From contig NC_031769.1 in the NCBI RefSeq assembly GCF_001522545.3, positions 18,583,875 to 18,647,874 on the forward strand: a stretch of DNA of 64,000 nucleotides, written 5' to 3'. Source of the DNA: Parus major (Eukaryota > Chordata > Aves > Passeriformes > Paridae). This document shows, in pieces, positions 12,601 through 26,244 of the stretch. The position numbers and the translations under genes are program-made. The notes under the pieces were generated by a model. That model ran no database searches. It had not been told where the DNA came from and worked only from the letters and a program-made list of their open reading frames with translations. The stretch's first letter is position 1. Each line of letters starts with the position of its first letter.

Positions 12601-13303
12601 TGCTAAGAATACGAAACACAAGTTCAGGATGTGCAGTAGTATTTTATACATACGTTTTCAGAAACAGTAGCAAGTGAAAAATCTTTCCCAGAATTCTAGT
12701 TGAAAAAGTGACATTTATGCCATGAAGAAATTTAAATTTTCTTCAGATACTGGGTGAATTTCACTATGAAGATTTAGCAAAAACTTTATAGTTAAAATGT
12801 TGATTTTATTTAATAAGAGAACCTTGAGAAAAGTGAGACAAACTAGCCATCTTTAAGAAATCCCAAGAGCTCCTTTCCCTGTTGAGTTGGTTTCTGTGGA
12901 AAAAGTGAGAAAATGTTTTGCTTAATCATCATGAGATCCTGAGAGCAAGGAACAAGCTGCACTATTTGATTTGAAATAAAAGCCCACTTTTCACATTTTG
13001 AAAGTTTTCTTTACCTTTGATTATACAGGAAGAAAGACTGTCAGTATAGAAGAGATAATAATTTACCAATTGTGAAAGTTAAATGTTTATTTAAGGTCTT
13101 TGTGTTTTTATGTTCCCTTATAAGTGTCAGTCTGAATATGATAACAAAACAGTCTGTGAATACAGTAGTGCTGAGGAAAAAAACATTACTTCAGACATGG
13201 AGATTAGACTTTATTTCACTTTCTGGAAGCCTTTCTCCATCTGAGGCAGATATGACAGGTGTATAGATTGTACCTTAGATTTAAACTCTGTCTTAACATT
13301 ATG

Positions 13304-13403
13304 TCTTTTGCCTCTTAATATGATGATGAGAATATTATATTTTGAATATAATATTATGAGAATATTATACTTTGTTCTCATCATCATATTTAGTGGCAAA
13401 AGA
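13304..13403. repeat. 100-bp imperfect inverted repeat (hairpin)
   Basis: The arms are 13304-13332 and 13375-13403, 29 bases each. They pair with only two mismatches (tcttttgcc at the left end against ggcaaaaga at the right end, and atgatgatgagaa against ttctcatcatcat on the inner side). The 42-base loop is almost pure A/T and itself partly palindromic. It could be a hairpin-type MITE, a structured RNA or a replication-slippage product. I see no clear target-site duplication just outside the arms. Confidence 0.85.
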
Positions 13404-16400
13404 GATTCTTCACTGTAGTTATATGAATTTTAATATGTTAAGATTCTGGGTGAGTTAGAATATTTTATACTTTGAAAGTAAACAGTAATATCCTCTTAAT
13501 TTTTTTTAGCAGTATATTGACCATAATGAATTGTCTGTATTTACAGAGATATCTTGATCACACTTGAGCACCATACCTGAATTAATTATTTAGGAACCAC
13601 CAAATAGATTAGAACCTGCTTCTTCTCACCTGAGATTGCCTAATTGAGTTTGTGGTGGCCATGCACAATCCACTTGTTAAATACTTCAGCTGCTGAGGTG
13701 AGCTGAAACATAGCCTTTTGCTGCTTATGAGTTACCTGAACAGATTATTTCAAAGGTCCTCATTCTGCTCCTGAAGTTTCAAATAGTGCTAAGGAGAAAT
13801 TAAGTAAAGCACACTCCAGCACTGCTTATGAGCTACACAGTATCAGACAGGTTGTCAGAATGCTTTTGCAGACACTTTCAAAGGGCTCTAGGGAAAAAAA
13901 AAAGTTAAGTCAATAGTCTGCCATACAGAAAATTTCATCATAGTTATTTCTCAAATGTCAGGTATGAATTAGGTTTGATTTATTGGATTGTGTTTTAGTG
14001 AAACATCTAAAAAAACAGTAGAGTAGATGTATTTTCAGAGCCTGAGTACACATGCCTTGACTAAGAGTTCAGGGAAGGATATTTTGTGGGAGGATGTTGC
14101 AGTCTGTATTTTCTGTAGCAGGATTACAACGACAGGTAGTGAAGATGTGGGAAGACTGTGTACTTCAACACAAAACTTCCAGAAAGGGAACAGATTTGCC
14201 AGTACTGAGGAAGCTTTTAGAAAGGGAAAACTGAGGTACATATATTGCCACAGAAACAAGTGGTAAATATTCACATTTTTATCAGGAGGACAGTAAAGAT
14301 ACTTCTGGACCAATGGTCATTATGCTATATAGTGCTTTACAAGTCCAATTATACAAATACTTGGAAAATTTAGTTGTACATAACTACTTCAGTGCTTTCT
14401 AGTGTAATTATACAAAGTGTGTGTAGATCATATCTACACAGAGAGTAAAACCAGTAGACATGAAATGTACAGCCTCAGTGGTTTCAATTTTCACTCATGT
14501 CATCACTGTTGCAGAAGGAGCCGCTCTGTGAGGAAACCCTGTTACAATGAACACCAGAGGAGAAACTGCCTGCTGCCTCCAAGGACCTGACATTTGTTCT
14601 TCCTTACCTGGCTGCTCCACTTCATCTAGAATGAATATTATCATGAATTATGGCATATGACATTCCCTCTGTAGATGAACTGTGGCCTGTCCCATTGGCA
14701 ATCTTATAAATGAACCAGTCATCACTTGTGGGAAATTTCAGAACCTATAAAATTACTTTGCTTTGGGAAATGGCTGAGTTTTCATTTTTCATTCAGGACC
14801 AGTCACAAAGGAAACCAGAGGCATCAGTATGCTATCTCCAATTTTAAAAAGTGCTGAGCAGACAATATTTGACTTTTAAAAAGAAAGGGGAAAAAAAAAG
14901 TATATCTTAAATTGGAAGAGTTAAATGTAATCCTGTTCTTTTTTACCTTAAAGTGGTAGGAATGATATCTTCCAACAACTAACCTAGCTTGCAGCAGGAA
15001 AACAAGTGAGGTAGAGGGCTAGAGGTAGAGTGTTATTTGTTTTAGGCACACCTTTCATTTTCTGTAACATCTTTTATCTATTTCCAAAATTGATCTGTAT
15101 ACTACTGAAAATTATTTGTTTTCTTTAATTCTGTTTTTGTGAATTTTTCTTGAATATTAAGCTATGAATTACATTTAATAATTTTGCTAAACAAGCATTG
15201 AAAATTATCACACAACAGGCACAAGAATCTCAGAAGCATTTTAAAGCTCTATATTAATTTATTCTAAGACACAGTCGTGTCTTCCATTAGGTTAAATATA
15301 TTGCATTGAGTGACCTGTAGGATTTGCTAAACCAAGGGAAAAGTGTTTTAAAATCCTGAGAATTAGGAATAAATGAAAGTACAGCTTTGTACTCCAGATT
15401 GCTGTATATGAGACCCTTTATAACAGAGATATGAGCACCAAATCGTTTGATGTACCTGGCTGAAGGAAATGAGCAGCGTGATCAAATTAAGATTTGAAGA
15501 AGTAAGTACATAATATTTACATATCTGGAAATAAGAAATAGCCTTGAGATGAAAATATTTTTACTTGCTACTTCAGTGGAGTAGGTTTTGTAGGTGCTTG
15601 TCACTTCTATGGGTATCTACTTGTGGGTATGCCTGCTGAGTGCACAGACAGATCCTAGCACAAGAACAAGATGATCTGATGCCTTTGTAGGGACCTTTCT
15701 TAGATGAGCTCTGAGATACCTACACTGACAGGCTTTAGAGGCCACAACTCTCAGAAGCAGAGAAAATTTTCAGACCAACTGCTGGAACCTGGTAGTAGAA
15801 ATAAATGCTTTATCTCTTATATGACAACATCAAAATTGGATCAGAAAGTAAGTAAAAAAATCGTAGATAAAAATTATTTCTATGAATACTTCATCCATAA
15901 CAGAGGTAAGTATAACCTGAGAGGATTTTTTTCTTTGTAGCATCATAAAAATCAGTGGTGTGGAACTGTATTCCTGCCTGCAACTTTCCTCTTTGTGACA
16001 GATCCCAGATTTGGTATTTTCAAGACAGCATTTCCCTAACCACTACTACGGAGAACACTGTGTCTTGAAAGGCTCTTGGAGGAGTGTGTTTTAAAAAAAC
16101 TTTCATGTGTCCAATCTCCTGTTTGGCCTTTCACACAAGAGGCACAACCTGGCACAGGAGAAGTCTCATGTGGTGGTGATAAGACTGATGGTAAGCAAAC
16201 AGGCAGGTTTTTTTATCTGTATATATGCATATTATTGTGGCATTAGCACACATTATAAATGTTTCCATTTGAGTCTATCAAAGTATTAAATCAGGGTCTG
16301 AGTTATCGAAATTTCTGATTGCTGAGAAGGAAATATTGCAGAATTACCTTGAATTAGGGAAACAAGTCTTGAGCAGTGCAGTGCTCCAAAAAATAATGCT

Positions 16401-19400
16401 TACACTGAAGTCTTGGACCTGAGATTTCCCTTCAAAGTTTGCAAGTTCTCATTAGAGTTGTATGTAAGGTGTTTGTTCTGGAAATCAGCTGTGGGATATT
16501 GGATGCTGACAGTGAGCTGATAATTTATAGAGGGAAGTTGAAGAGCCCCAGAGTCCTAATTGTGCTTCTCATCTTCTCACAGTCCCATCTCAGGCCTTCC
16601 CCACCAGCCATTGCCCCGCAGTAATGGCCCATCCTTCCCCTGGAGGTGATAATTTACTGTCAACACCAGATATTGTATCACCTAAGGAACATGAGCAACT
16701 CAAAAATTTCTGTGTGTTTCTACATTTCATAGCTTTATAAAGGTTAATCTGATCCTTGCTCTAAGGATAAGAAAATTTCTTCACTAAAAGTTTTTGCTTA
16801 TTACACTATTTTATGTTCCATTTTTACAGGTGGGAGTTCAAGTCAATGCATAAAGCAAAAAACTGAAGTTGGACATTATTTCATCTGGCTATTTCCATAA
16901 GGAAAATAGGGTAACAGCACTTTATTTGCTACAAAACCAGAAAATTTAATTGGATAGTTGAGAAATTCTAGATTAACAAATTGTGTCACCAGGCTTAAAG
17001 CTTCACTGATAAAAACAATTCACAGTGCCACTTTATGGATAGATTCATTGTAGGAATCCACAGGGTTAGTCATGGGACTAAGCTTGGTGTTAAGAAACTC
17101 CAGTCCAGAAGAGATTATATTTCAGTCTGTACTGTCATGTTAAATTAGGGTTCCAGTTTGCACTTTCATCCACATGTCTGATTGTCTGTGCTGCTTGCTT
17201 ATTGATTTATACTCCAACTAATATCTGGAGCAAACCAGCCAATTTACCAGGTGGTAAATAGAAACAGAAACACAGACTCACAAAATTGAATCTTGCCTTT
17301 TCAGGCTGGGGCAACTCCAATCTCTCAAGGCACAGGGCATAAATGTGGGTTATTCTTTGTCATAATTAAATAAATACAGATTAGAAGAGCATAGAAAATC
17401 CCCCTGCAAATCCCCACCAAGGGAGTCTGGTATTGTGATTTCTCCTGGGACCATATCTAAATGAAATTCCTTTTTCCTTTTCATTCTCTGACACCAATGC
17501 TTCTGATTTTTTACCAAGACAGAAAAAAGAGACAGAACAGGAGAGAAATGAGGCTGAAATGTTGCCTTGCTTAACTTCTTTAGAATGCTCAGGATTATGC
17601 AGGAGACAAAAAAAACCCAACCCTCAAGAATGTTAAAACCAGTGTTGATTTCTTTCCAGACGTTTCTAAGATCATAACATCTGATTCTAAACAGAGCCTG
17701 AGGTCAGAAGTGCTTTTTTCACTTCAGCTAATTTCCTGTATTCCAGTAATTTTGCTTTTTATTCCAGTTAATGCCAGAAAATACAATTGCACAATCTGCA
17801 AACATGAATTTAACTGTACTTTTTCTAACCCTACAATAGTGTTTCTCAGTCAAGTACATGAATATTTTGTCACATAGGTCGATGGGCTTTTGAGACAAAT
17901 TTTTCCAGCTTTCACAGAAAACCGTCCCTTTCTTTTGCATCTCCAAAATAATCAATGCCTTTTATTTTGGATTGCCATGGAATTATTGATTTTCTAATGC
18001 ACAGTCTCTTATTAAACTCATTATACCTTCACTCTTACTAAACCATGGGGACTGAGAAATGGTTGAATGCAGCCCCATTTCCAAACAATTGCTCAGCTGG
18101 AGCTGTTGTTAGCAGTACAGTGTGACAAATTGCCCAGATTGCCCAGATTATTTATTGCATCCAAAAGAGTTACAGACTGAAATGACTTCTACTTGCATAG
18201 TTATTAAAAAGGTTTTCTACAAATATATTTGTAAGAAACTTTATGTTCACTGACAATAAAAGCATTTTCAAGACATTATGTGGTTTTGGGTTTTTTTCTT
18301 TTGTGTACATACCCTCTTTATGAAGGTATTGAATCTATGTCTGATAATATGTAAAATGACTCCAGAGTCTAAAAAGACAACTGCAGTGTAGATCTGAATT
18401 GCAGAATATATGGTGTCAAACAGAAAAATATTGTCCCCTTCAGACTCCATGCTGTGACTAAAAAGTGGGTAACAGCTCTTTAACATCCTTGTTAGAAATC
18501 TCTGTTCTGAGCAAAGATTTTTCCCCCTATGAACAAAGTTCTCTCAGTGCTCCCACTGAGGGAGTATATATATACTCCAAAGGGAGTGTGATCCTGTGTT
18601 CTTTAAAAACTCACATGACCAAAGTTAGTGAATTCAGAAAAATCTGGATACATTCTTGTATTTATAAAAATGCTTGTTGTGAGAGCAGGAGAACATGGTC
18701 TGTTTTCAGCTTCTCATATCCAGAGAAAATATGAAAGTGAGAAAGTAACTTCCATTTCTTAAAATGATATATTTCACAATGAATTTTCTCTTTAATTGAA
18801 GAAAGCTAAGATATTTTTCCTATCTGAAAATTTAAAAATAAATATATGGAATTGAATCTGGATTCTTTCTCCTCACTTACTACTGGCAGCCAGATTTTTA
18901 AAGAGAATTAGGTTAGAATACACCCCCAAAAAAAGTAAAAATCCATGTTTTTTTTTTCAATTACAGTATAATTTTCTTGGACTAAAAAAATTTGGTGTAT
19001 ATTTCTGTGGGGAAAATTTCCATTTTCCATTCCTATTCTAGATGCATATATTTACATTAGGACTTTAGACCTATTTTAAAAGTCACTGAACACTGAAAAA
19101 TTACATTCTTTCAAAATTACCACATTCAAATGGGAAAATTCAGCCTTAGTTACAGCTCCAAGTACCTCTACTCTTTTGAAAAGCAGCTGAAGTTTAGTGT
19201 CAGCCAGCAGCAATCACCAGAATTAAAACACCTGTATTCATATCAATTAGGTGACGTGGATTGAAAAGTCTTAGGAGAAGGGAACAGCTGGAAATGGTCT
19301 GAACAAAGTCACTCCTGGCTCAGAGGGAGAGCCTAAAATCAAGGAAGACAGGATCTGAAACTTTTATGTCCTCAGGTAAACCAAAATTGTAAACCAAAGT

Positions 19401-20199
19401 TATTTATTGTTCTAAAAATAAGAAAAATGTTTATGTGAATATTACATTTGAAACTTCAAAAATTATTTTTATAACTTGAAAACTTTTTGTTTTCTAGGGA
19501 TATAGTTTTCCAGAATATTTTCAAAATATTTTGAAGTTTCATGAGTATTAAATCTTCCTATGGATTGTGAATTCCAAAGTTATAAATTGTATTTCAATTA
19601 AACAAAAATCTTTAATGACAATGGTCTTCTTTAATCATTACCCCTAAAAATAAAGTGCAAGTGTCTCTTGACTTTGTGCCAGTTAGTCCATTATAGCTAA
19701 TATATCTTGTATCCCAGATCTATTGAGATGTTCTTTTCTATTTGTACTGTAAGTTACATTAAAACCTTGCTGCCTGTTGTGGATACTGGTTTATTAAAAT
19801 GTGTTAGTTGAGGAGCCTCCAAAGAGACAAACCACCTAATTTTGTGATTATTTTTAAAACTAGGGTTGAAAGAGCATCTAATGCTCCTTTGAATTATATG
19901 TGCTTAAAAACTGTAGGAGTTAAAAACCTTTCCATGATCTTTGTAGTGAAATTTTAAGTCTGTAATTTACACTGAAGGAATTATTTTCAGATAACTCTCA
20001 GATATTCAGAGTTCAAAGCACTAGAATTGGAGAAGTGGTCAGGATAAGTAAATCTCCATTCAGCAAGGAAGCAAAAAGCAGATCAGGAGAGAAGAGATAG
20101 GAGCAGGAATAAATGAAAAAAGGTTTTTCTTTGCATGTTTTGTTTATTTTTACCTGAAAATAAATCTCTGTTTCAAATGCTGTTACAGTCAGAATAAAT
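13404..20199. other. Unique AT-rich DNA, no gene seen
   Basis: A near-consensus donor (cagag/gtaagtata) lies at about 15905 inside a 78-codon frame but has no good paired acceptor. The twin palindromes at 18543-18578 and a 16-base palindrome ttcaaaatattttgaa near 19520 are the other features. Confidence 0.5.
18543..18578. repeat. Two abutting palindromes
   Basis: The first is ctcagtg / cactgag with a 4-base loop (18543-18560). The second starts at the next base and is the perfect 18-base palindrome ggagtatatatatactcc (18561-18578). Confidence 0.75.
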
Positions 20200-20900
20200 A
20201 ACTATTGACCCTCCCAGTTATCAGTTTGAATTCTGTGCTCTGAAGGTGCTGGGGTGGAGGCTGCAGGGCGCCGGGCTCTGGTGGGTGTTTGTGTAAGGGC
20301 CACAGCTGGGAGTGCTCCTTGTGCCTTTGCTTCTCTTTGCCTCACGCTCTGCTAGGTAAAAGCACGTGCCAGGATCAGTGCTTGGCTCAAGGTGGAATGA
20401 CCAAAATGTTGTTTTCATTGTTTAGGTAATCCTCTGTCTACCAAACTGCAAAAACCAGCTCTGATCATATTGCAGCTGGAGACATTAGTTCTGTAATCTT
20501 TTGTGTAGTAACCCAACCAGGTTTCTGTGGGAGCAGCCTAGACCCTGAGGTGCGAGGCTCATGGGAGGACCATGGCAAGGCAGGCATCCTGCAGACACGG
20601 TGCCAGCAGACAGGGGCAGGAGTCTGTTCTGCAGCCTGAGCCACGGCCTCGTGTCAAAGCTTTTATCACTCTTTGCTTGTCACAAACGTACTAGTTTGCT
20701 TGTCACACAATGGTGCCATCTCAGCGCTTTGGTGAGGTGAAAGGTGTAAGTGGTTTTCTAGCAGAAGTAACAGTAACTCCTGAGTCAGCCCTGGGTTGGG
20801 TTTCTGAGCTCCCAAGAGGAGCCAGAGCTCAGCCACACCTTCTGGATAGAGCAGGGTTTGGAGCATCCCTTCTCTAGTACCAGATTTTTTTTCTGGGAAT
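20200..20900. other. Moderately GC-richer unique block, no gene seen
   Basis: G+C and CpG are higher than in the flanks (for example gggcgccggg near 20267). Short leucine-rich frames on the minus strand show no family signature. It could be an old degraded repeat or a regulatory block. Confidence 0.4.
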
Positions 20901-23115
20901 CTATAGAAACATCAGTTCCCAGCTTTCAGTTTTGGCTTCTCTCCCCAAAACACAAGTACATAAAGAAAAATCAACCCCCTCCACCATGAATACACTGTCA
21001 GGAGACCAGACCTTGGGCTCTACAAACTCCTGGGCTTTGAATTCAGGATGTCTTGACTGCCCATACTGTTGGCATGGCATAATGAAACTGTTAGGTGGTT
21101 GCACAGAAAATATTACTGTGAGCTCCTGTCTGTGTAAATCACCATGACAGAATCCATTTGTTTAAAAAAAGAATTGATGAAAGGGATAAAAGAAAACTTT
21201 GCAAAGAGCTGCTGATTTGATTATATTTTTGTGGGGAGGAAGGAGAATCCCTGCTATATCAGCACTAGAGAAGTCTATCAAGATAGCTTGATTAATAGGA
21301 ACAAATATTGAATACAAAATTGTGGAAATAAGACGAATTTTTATAATTCTAGAGGTTTACGAATACATGGTATTAGTTTCTTTCATAAAATTCTACATAA
21401 GGAAGATTCACAGTAAGTCATTTCAGTTCCAAGCAAGATGAGAGTAAAATTAAGATACAGTCATGTAATGTGGGATCTGGGAAAGGTAACATCCTTTTAC
21501 CATGCATACAACATCTTAAAAAGTGTGTAAGTCTGTACATAATTCAACAGGAATGACGAATAAATTACCTTGTTTGATCAAATTTATCTTCTGTGACTAA
21601 TGTAAATTCTTGTTTTATATTTGTTATTTCCTGCCTAAAGAGACCTCATTAAGCAGCAAAAAATATAGAAAGTGTGATGCAGCAGGAACCTTTTTCATAG
21701 CTTTACAGGGCAAAACTGTTCTACTGGATTTCTTGGTATATCTGGGTTTGGTTCTGTGTTAAAAAATATAAAATAAAAACTCATTAGCTAAACTTGGAAG
21801 ATTATGGGGCCCATCTGAGTTTGGAAGTGAAATATTTAATTATATTTTGAAGTGGATAGTATCTGTTCTGAGCATGAGAAGTTTTACAATAGAAGAATTA
21901 TTTTTGCTTGCTATTAAATTAAGAAAATAGGGAGGTACTAACTATTTTAAATATTGCCATATAAGCAATAGAGCTGTGCAATATCAGTCTATCTTCTGAT
22001 AATGAATTATGACACAATTCTGAGTTTTTAGTTTGCACATCTGTTTGCTGGTGCCATGAATTGCACACCATCTGCATATTTAGTGATTTCCAGCTCCTAA
22101 ACTTAGTTTTGGTATGAGATGAGGCACAAATAGAAACCTGTGCACTGTCAGTAGCAACTGAGACAGATGGGAAAGCTGCATATCAAATGCTGTAAAAAAC
22201 ATGCATAATTTGGTGTGAGTGTAACAGTTTGGAGGAAAATGAACACATTTATTAACTCTTTTGGGAAACTCATCAGTAAGGTGGTCAGTGCACCTGGAGA
22301 AGACTAATTGTCTCACACCTGCTGCTGGTTATCTTGAAATTATTCTGTTCATAGGAATCCAAAACCTATTAAAACTTTACCTGTCATGGGTCTGGCTTGA
22401 CTCTTACAGCTGTCACTGCAGATGTTGCTTAACTGTCCCACAGCCACTGAGACTATCCCAGGCAGCCTGGTGTGACCAGAGCTTGCCTTTCCTTGTCTTT
22501 CATGGGATGCCTGCAATCCCCCTGTGGCTTGGCATGTAGCAGCAAGAGCCCATCCACAACCCCCTGGTCTGAGCTTAAAAACTTCACCCATATTGCAGCC
22601 ACATTGCTGTGATGGCACACAGTATTCTTAAGGAATATTGATAACTGTATAAATTTGGTTTTAAAAATGTAGGTTTTATATACCAACATGAACTGGCTGG
22701 ATGCTTTAGGATGCACCCTGCATAGCTAACACTTTTATTCACTTAGCAGGCTGTACCTTTTTTCTGTGTTGTTTTGGCACAGGACAGACTGTCAGGTTTA
22801 ATCACCTTGAAAATTTCAGGGAGGATGTTCGAGAATTTCAAGGTATTATGTTTGCAAAATAAGTGTCCTGTGTGGAAAAATTTTTGGTTTTTAGGCTTGA
22901 ATACTATGTCTAAAAATGGGAAACATTTTTACCAGAAAATACTTTCACTTAAAAAAGAATCTGAGTTCTCTTTAGAAAAATTGAGTGTCTGTATTTGTAG
23001 GAATCTCTGTTCAAGTCCAAATCTCACAGTCCAAACCAGTCACAACTAATTGCAAGAAGAATTTCAGCACCTTCAATCACTTTCATGTGCTGTGTGCCAC
23101 CTGAGTAGGTGTTTG

Positions 23116-23129
23116 TTTTTTTTTTTTTT
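23116..23129 (+). repeat. Poly(T) tract, 14 bp
   Basis: An uninterrupted T run in unique DNA. Confidence 0.9.
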
Positions 23130-24737
23130 ATGTTGACCCTGCTTACTTTTGACATAGCTGTGAAAGGCAAGAGTGGTATTTCAGAAGTATGGGAGTATTT
23201 CATTTTTAATATAATAAAAGAATATTTTTATGTGATTTCTGTGGTGGTGTGCATGATAGAGAGCTGAGCAGTGATAAAAAGCCTGTGAATGCAGTCTGTA
23301 AGGGAGCCAGCAAGAGCTCCCCAATGAAGAAGGCATGGCTGGAAAGCAAGTGAAAAACACAAAGCATTTGCAACCTCTCACTCTTGGGAATGGTGTGTTT
23401 GTATCTGAAACCACAGCTTGGTCTGCTGCTTGAAAAGGTTGCTCGGGGTTAAGTTCTGCCATATGATTTTGGCATCTGGCTATGATTGGAGTCAATGGGG
23501 ATCCTCTGTATGCATCTGAGGGCACAGTATGACCCTTCCTGCTTGTTTTCACTCACTGTATTTTTGTGTTATGGCACCTCTGAGCAGGGACAATCTCAGC
23601 TGCTCATTCACTTTAAAGGCCATCTGTAAGGAAAGTTATTCTTGTGTTTCCTTTCATTCTCTGAGCAGTCCTTAGCTTTCTTTCATGACTTCCTTTCTCA
23701 TTGATTTATTAAGCTACTAATGTTCAGATCCCAGTCTATAAAAACTAAAACTTCAATCTGAAAGAAAAAATAACCATGTAGATATGAAGTACGAGATAAT
23801 AGCACAAGCAGCTGTGAGCAGACATAGTGTATTTCATTTTCAGACATCTTCTGAAAGATAAAGAGCAGTTCAATCAAATTAAAAATGTGGAGAGATTTTC
23901 CTTCAAGCCACATTGAGCAATCAAGTCTAAAAAACAAGACATACTGTGTTCCTGAAGCAGATAATAGTATCAATGATGAGGTATTACTAATAGGAGTAAA
24001 TGGCTCCTGTAAAATAATAAACTGATTTAATGGACCAAATGATGATAAGGTGCTTTTCATGGATATACCAGAGGCAGAATTTTTTTCATTAGGATTGGTA
24101 TCCTAACTTGATATTCCAACTGTGAAGCTCCAGAAGGCTTGAGACTGATGGTAATGTTTTGATTACCATGATAGAAACTGAAGTGGGACACCAGAACTTG
24201 TTGCTCATAGAGGAAGGATCAGACACCTTGGAAAAGTTATCTATAGGAAGCATGGTTTTGCCTGCAGGTAGCCTACAGGGAATGATAAACAGAAAAGGAG
24301 GATCTGTCCACCCCTGTCATTGGAGCTTGCATGAAAAATTGAGGGGCCAGGGAAGGACCTCCATTTAGAGAACAGAGAGAATGAATGAGGACACTTGAAT
24401 GGAAAAAGGCTTTCTCTATTCAAGATTCTCTGCTGCCTCGTAGACAAATGAGGCTGGCTTTGGTGAGCTGTGTACTCTTAATCTTGTATTCCTTATTCCT
24501 ATATTCAGTGGAGTGGACTCCTGAATTCCAGGGAATCAGAACTCCTTGTTGTGTCCAAAATCCATGATTTCCCCATGGCTGGAATGGCATGGGAGTTTCT
24601 TGTCCTTTTTCCCAAATGGAAAATGCTTGAAATGAAGTTGTAACATAACACTTTGATGATCTGCTGGACAGACACAGGAGGAAGTTGCAGTTGGTGGAGG
24701 GAATTTCTGAACAACCTGGTCTGACCTTGTAGCTGAT

Positions 24738-24795
24738 CCTATTCTGAAGAGGAGGTTAGACTTGAGACCTTCAGAGGTCCCCTCCTCTGAATAGG
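24738..24795. repeat. Imperfect inverted repeat with bulge
   Basis: The left arm cctattctgaagaggagg (24738-24755) pairs with cctcctctgaatagg (24781-24795), leaving a 3-base bulge in the left arm. Confidence 0.6.
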
Positions 24796-25170
24796 AATCC
24801 AAGTACCTTTTCATGAAACTAAGCTTTCAGGCAGATTCGGAAAAAGTCATAATTTGACTGTTAAGACACTAATATTTTTCTAGACAGAGCTAAAATTATC
24901 ATATAATTGAAAGGTTTTTTTGTTAAAATTTTGATAAATGGAAGAAAGATGCCATCTTTACAGTGACCTTTTATGTATTTATATTTTGTGTTTTACTGTT
25001 ATCTATATCCCACTAGTGAACAGAATTGTGTTCTGTTTTCTCTGTCTCCTTGAAAATATTCACGTCTGACGGATAGAAGTTCATATCAAGAATATGAAAG
25101 GAATTTGGAAGTTTTCTAATTATCTGGTGCCACTTTATGTTGGCTTTGGTTTTTGTTTTTTTTTTCCCAG

Positions 25171-25460
25171 TAAGACGGAAAGAAGGAAACTGTCCCAGCA
25201 GAAAACTCCCCTAGTAATATTCTAAAGGAAACTTGCCTCTCAGGACACAACGCTCAGATTCCAGATGACACCGATGGCACTTTCTATTTGTTGGGTCCCC
25301 AGTGTTCATGCAACATGAAGCAGACTTTGGTTCAAAAAATGACACGGTCCTTGTGAGGTTTTTCTTTGCCTGGAATTCCCCAGCAGCTGATGACTTGAAC
25401 ATAACATTGATTTGAAGTAAAAATGTCAAGTCAAAACAACTCGGATCCTAGTCGAAGGAA
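25171..25460 (+). other. CpG-retaining islet with acceptor-like start and 60-codon frame
   Basis: A long T tract ending ttttttcccag (25170) precedes a plus-strand frame at 25174-25356 that reads DGKKETVPAENSPSN onward and includes TFYLLGPQCSCN before a TGA. The in-frame TAA at 25171-25173 means coding use would need the acceptor three bases further on, at taag/ac. At least six CpGs persist in 25171-25460, more than in the flanks. This suggests constraint or youth, but I do not recognise a protein. It may be a terminal exon, a conserved noncoding element or chance. Confidence 0.3.
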
Positions 25461-26150
25461 AAGAAATAAAGCACTAAATAAATGTAAATACAGATTTTTC
25501 CTATAGAGCTCATTCTGCAAATTGGAGTTTCTGACCTTTTCAATTTTGTTTTTATTTCTTTCCAGTTTTAGGAACACATTAAAATAGTTTCTAGAGCCTT
25601 TATGAATATAGAAGAAATCTTATGAAGACTTATTTTTCTTTGGGGAAATGTAAATGTTTTAGTTGCAGTATTTGTTTATGCAGAGAGATCGCTGAGTTGA
25701 GCAATAATTCAAATAAAATGTTTTAATGTCCTTGGAATTTTTACTGAAGATTCTTCTGAAACTTTTAAAAATGTCCTTATATATCATACTACAAGAGTAA
25801 TGATTTTGTAGAAGAAAAAGAAAAGGAGGAAAAAATGCTTTGAAGGCATTTGGAGAGCTCAAAATAGGTATAAAGGATAAATCTGCCTTTCATATATTAG
25901 TAAGACAGAGAGAAAGACAAAACTATTTACTGCCAGTTTCCAAAACATGAGATGCAAAGCATAAAGTTATAAAGAACTTAAAGAAATATCACCTTAGCTT
26001 TTAATCTCCAACCTTATTTTCTCAGCATACATTTTTCAATGAAAAAATTGCCCATGAGATAGGTGAAAAACAGTTCTTGACACTTATACTAGCAATTTAT
26101 TGTCTCATGGGGGATGTATTATGCATTTGTTATTAATTTTTCTTTATAAG

Positions 26151-26244
26151 GTGTTGTGGGATTTTTTGTTGTTTGAGTTTTCTTTTGGTTGGTTGAGTTT
26201 TTTTGTGTGTGGTTTTTGGTTTGGTTTTTTTTTTGTGTTTGGGT
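26151..26244 (+). repeat. G/T-rich low-complexity tract
   Basis: In this 94-base stretch almost every plus-strand base is G or T, with runs such as ggttttttttttgtg and ggttggttgag. It is strongly strand-asymmetric and has no fixed repeat unit. On the minus strand it is an A/C tract. Confidence 0.8.

Larger units (their letters stand above)
8298..13303. other. Unique AT-rich DNA, no gene seen
   Basis: It includes the very AT-rich stretch 9240-9700 with the hairpin at 9550-9610. Minus-strand frames at 10200-10403 and 12056-12364 are short and unrecognised. Confidence 0.5.
20901..25170. other. Unique AT-rich DNA, no gene seen
   Basis: The longest frames are 123 codons (23181-23552, minus) and 120 codons (23698-24060, minus). 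Neither has a recognisable motif and such lengths are expected by chance here. Confidence 0.5.

Noticed and set aside
15704..15940. Coding exon ending at the near-consensus donor near 15905
   Set aside because: The donor is good, but the upstream acceptors are weak and the peptide has no recognisable features.
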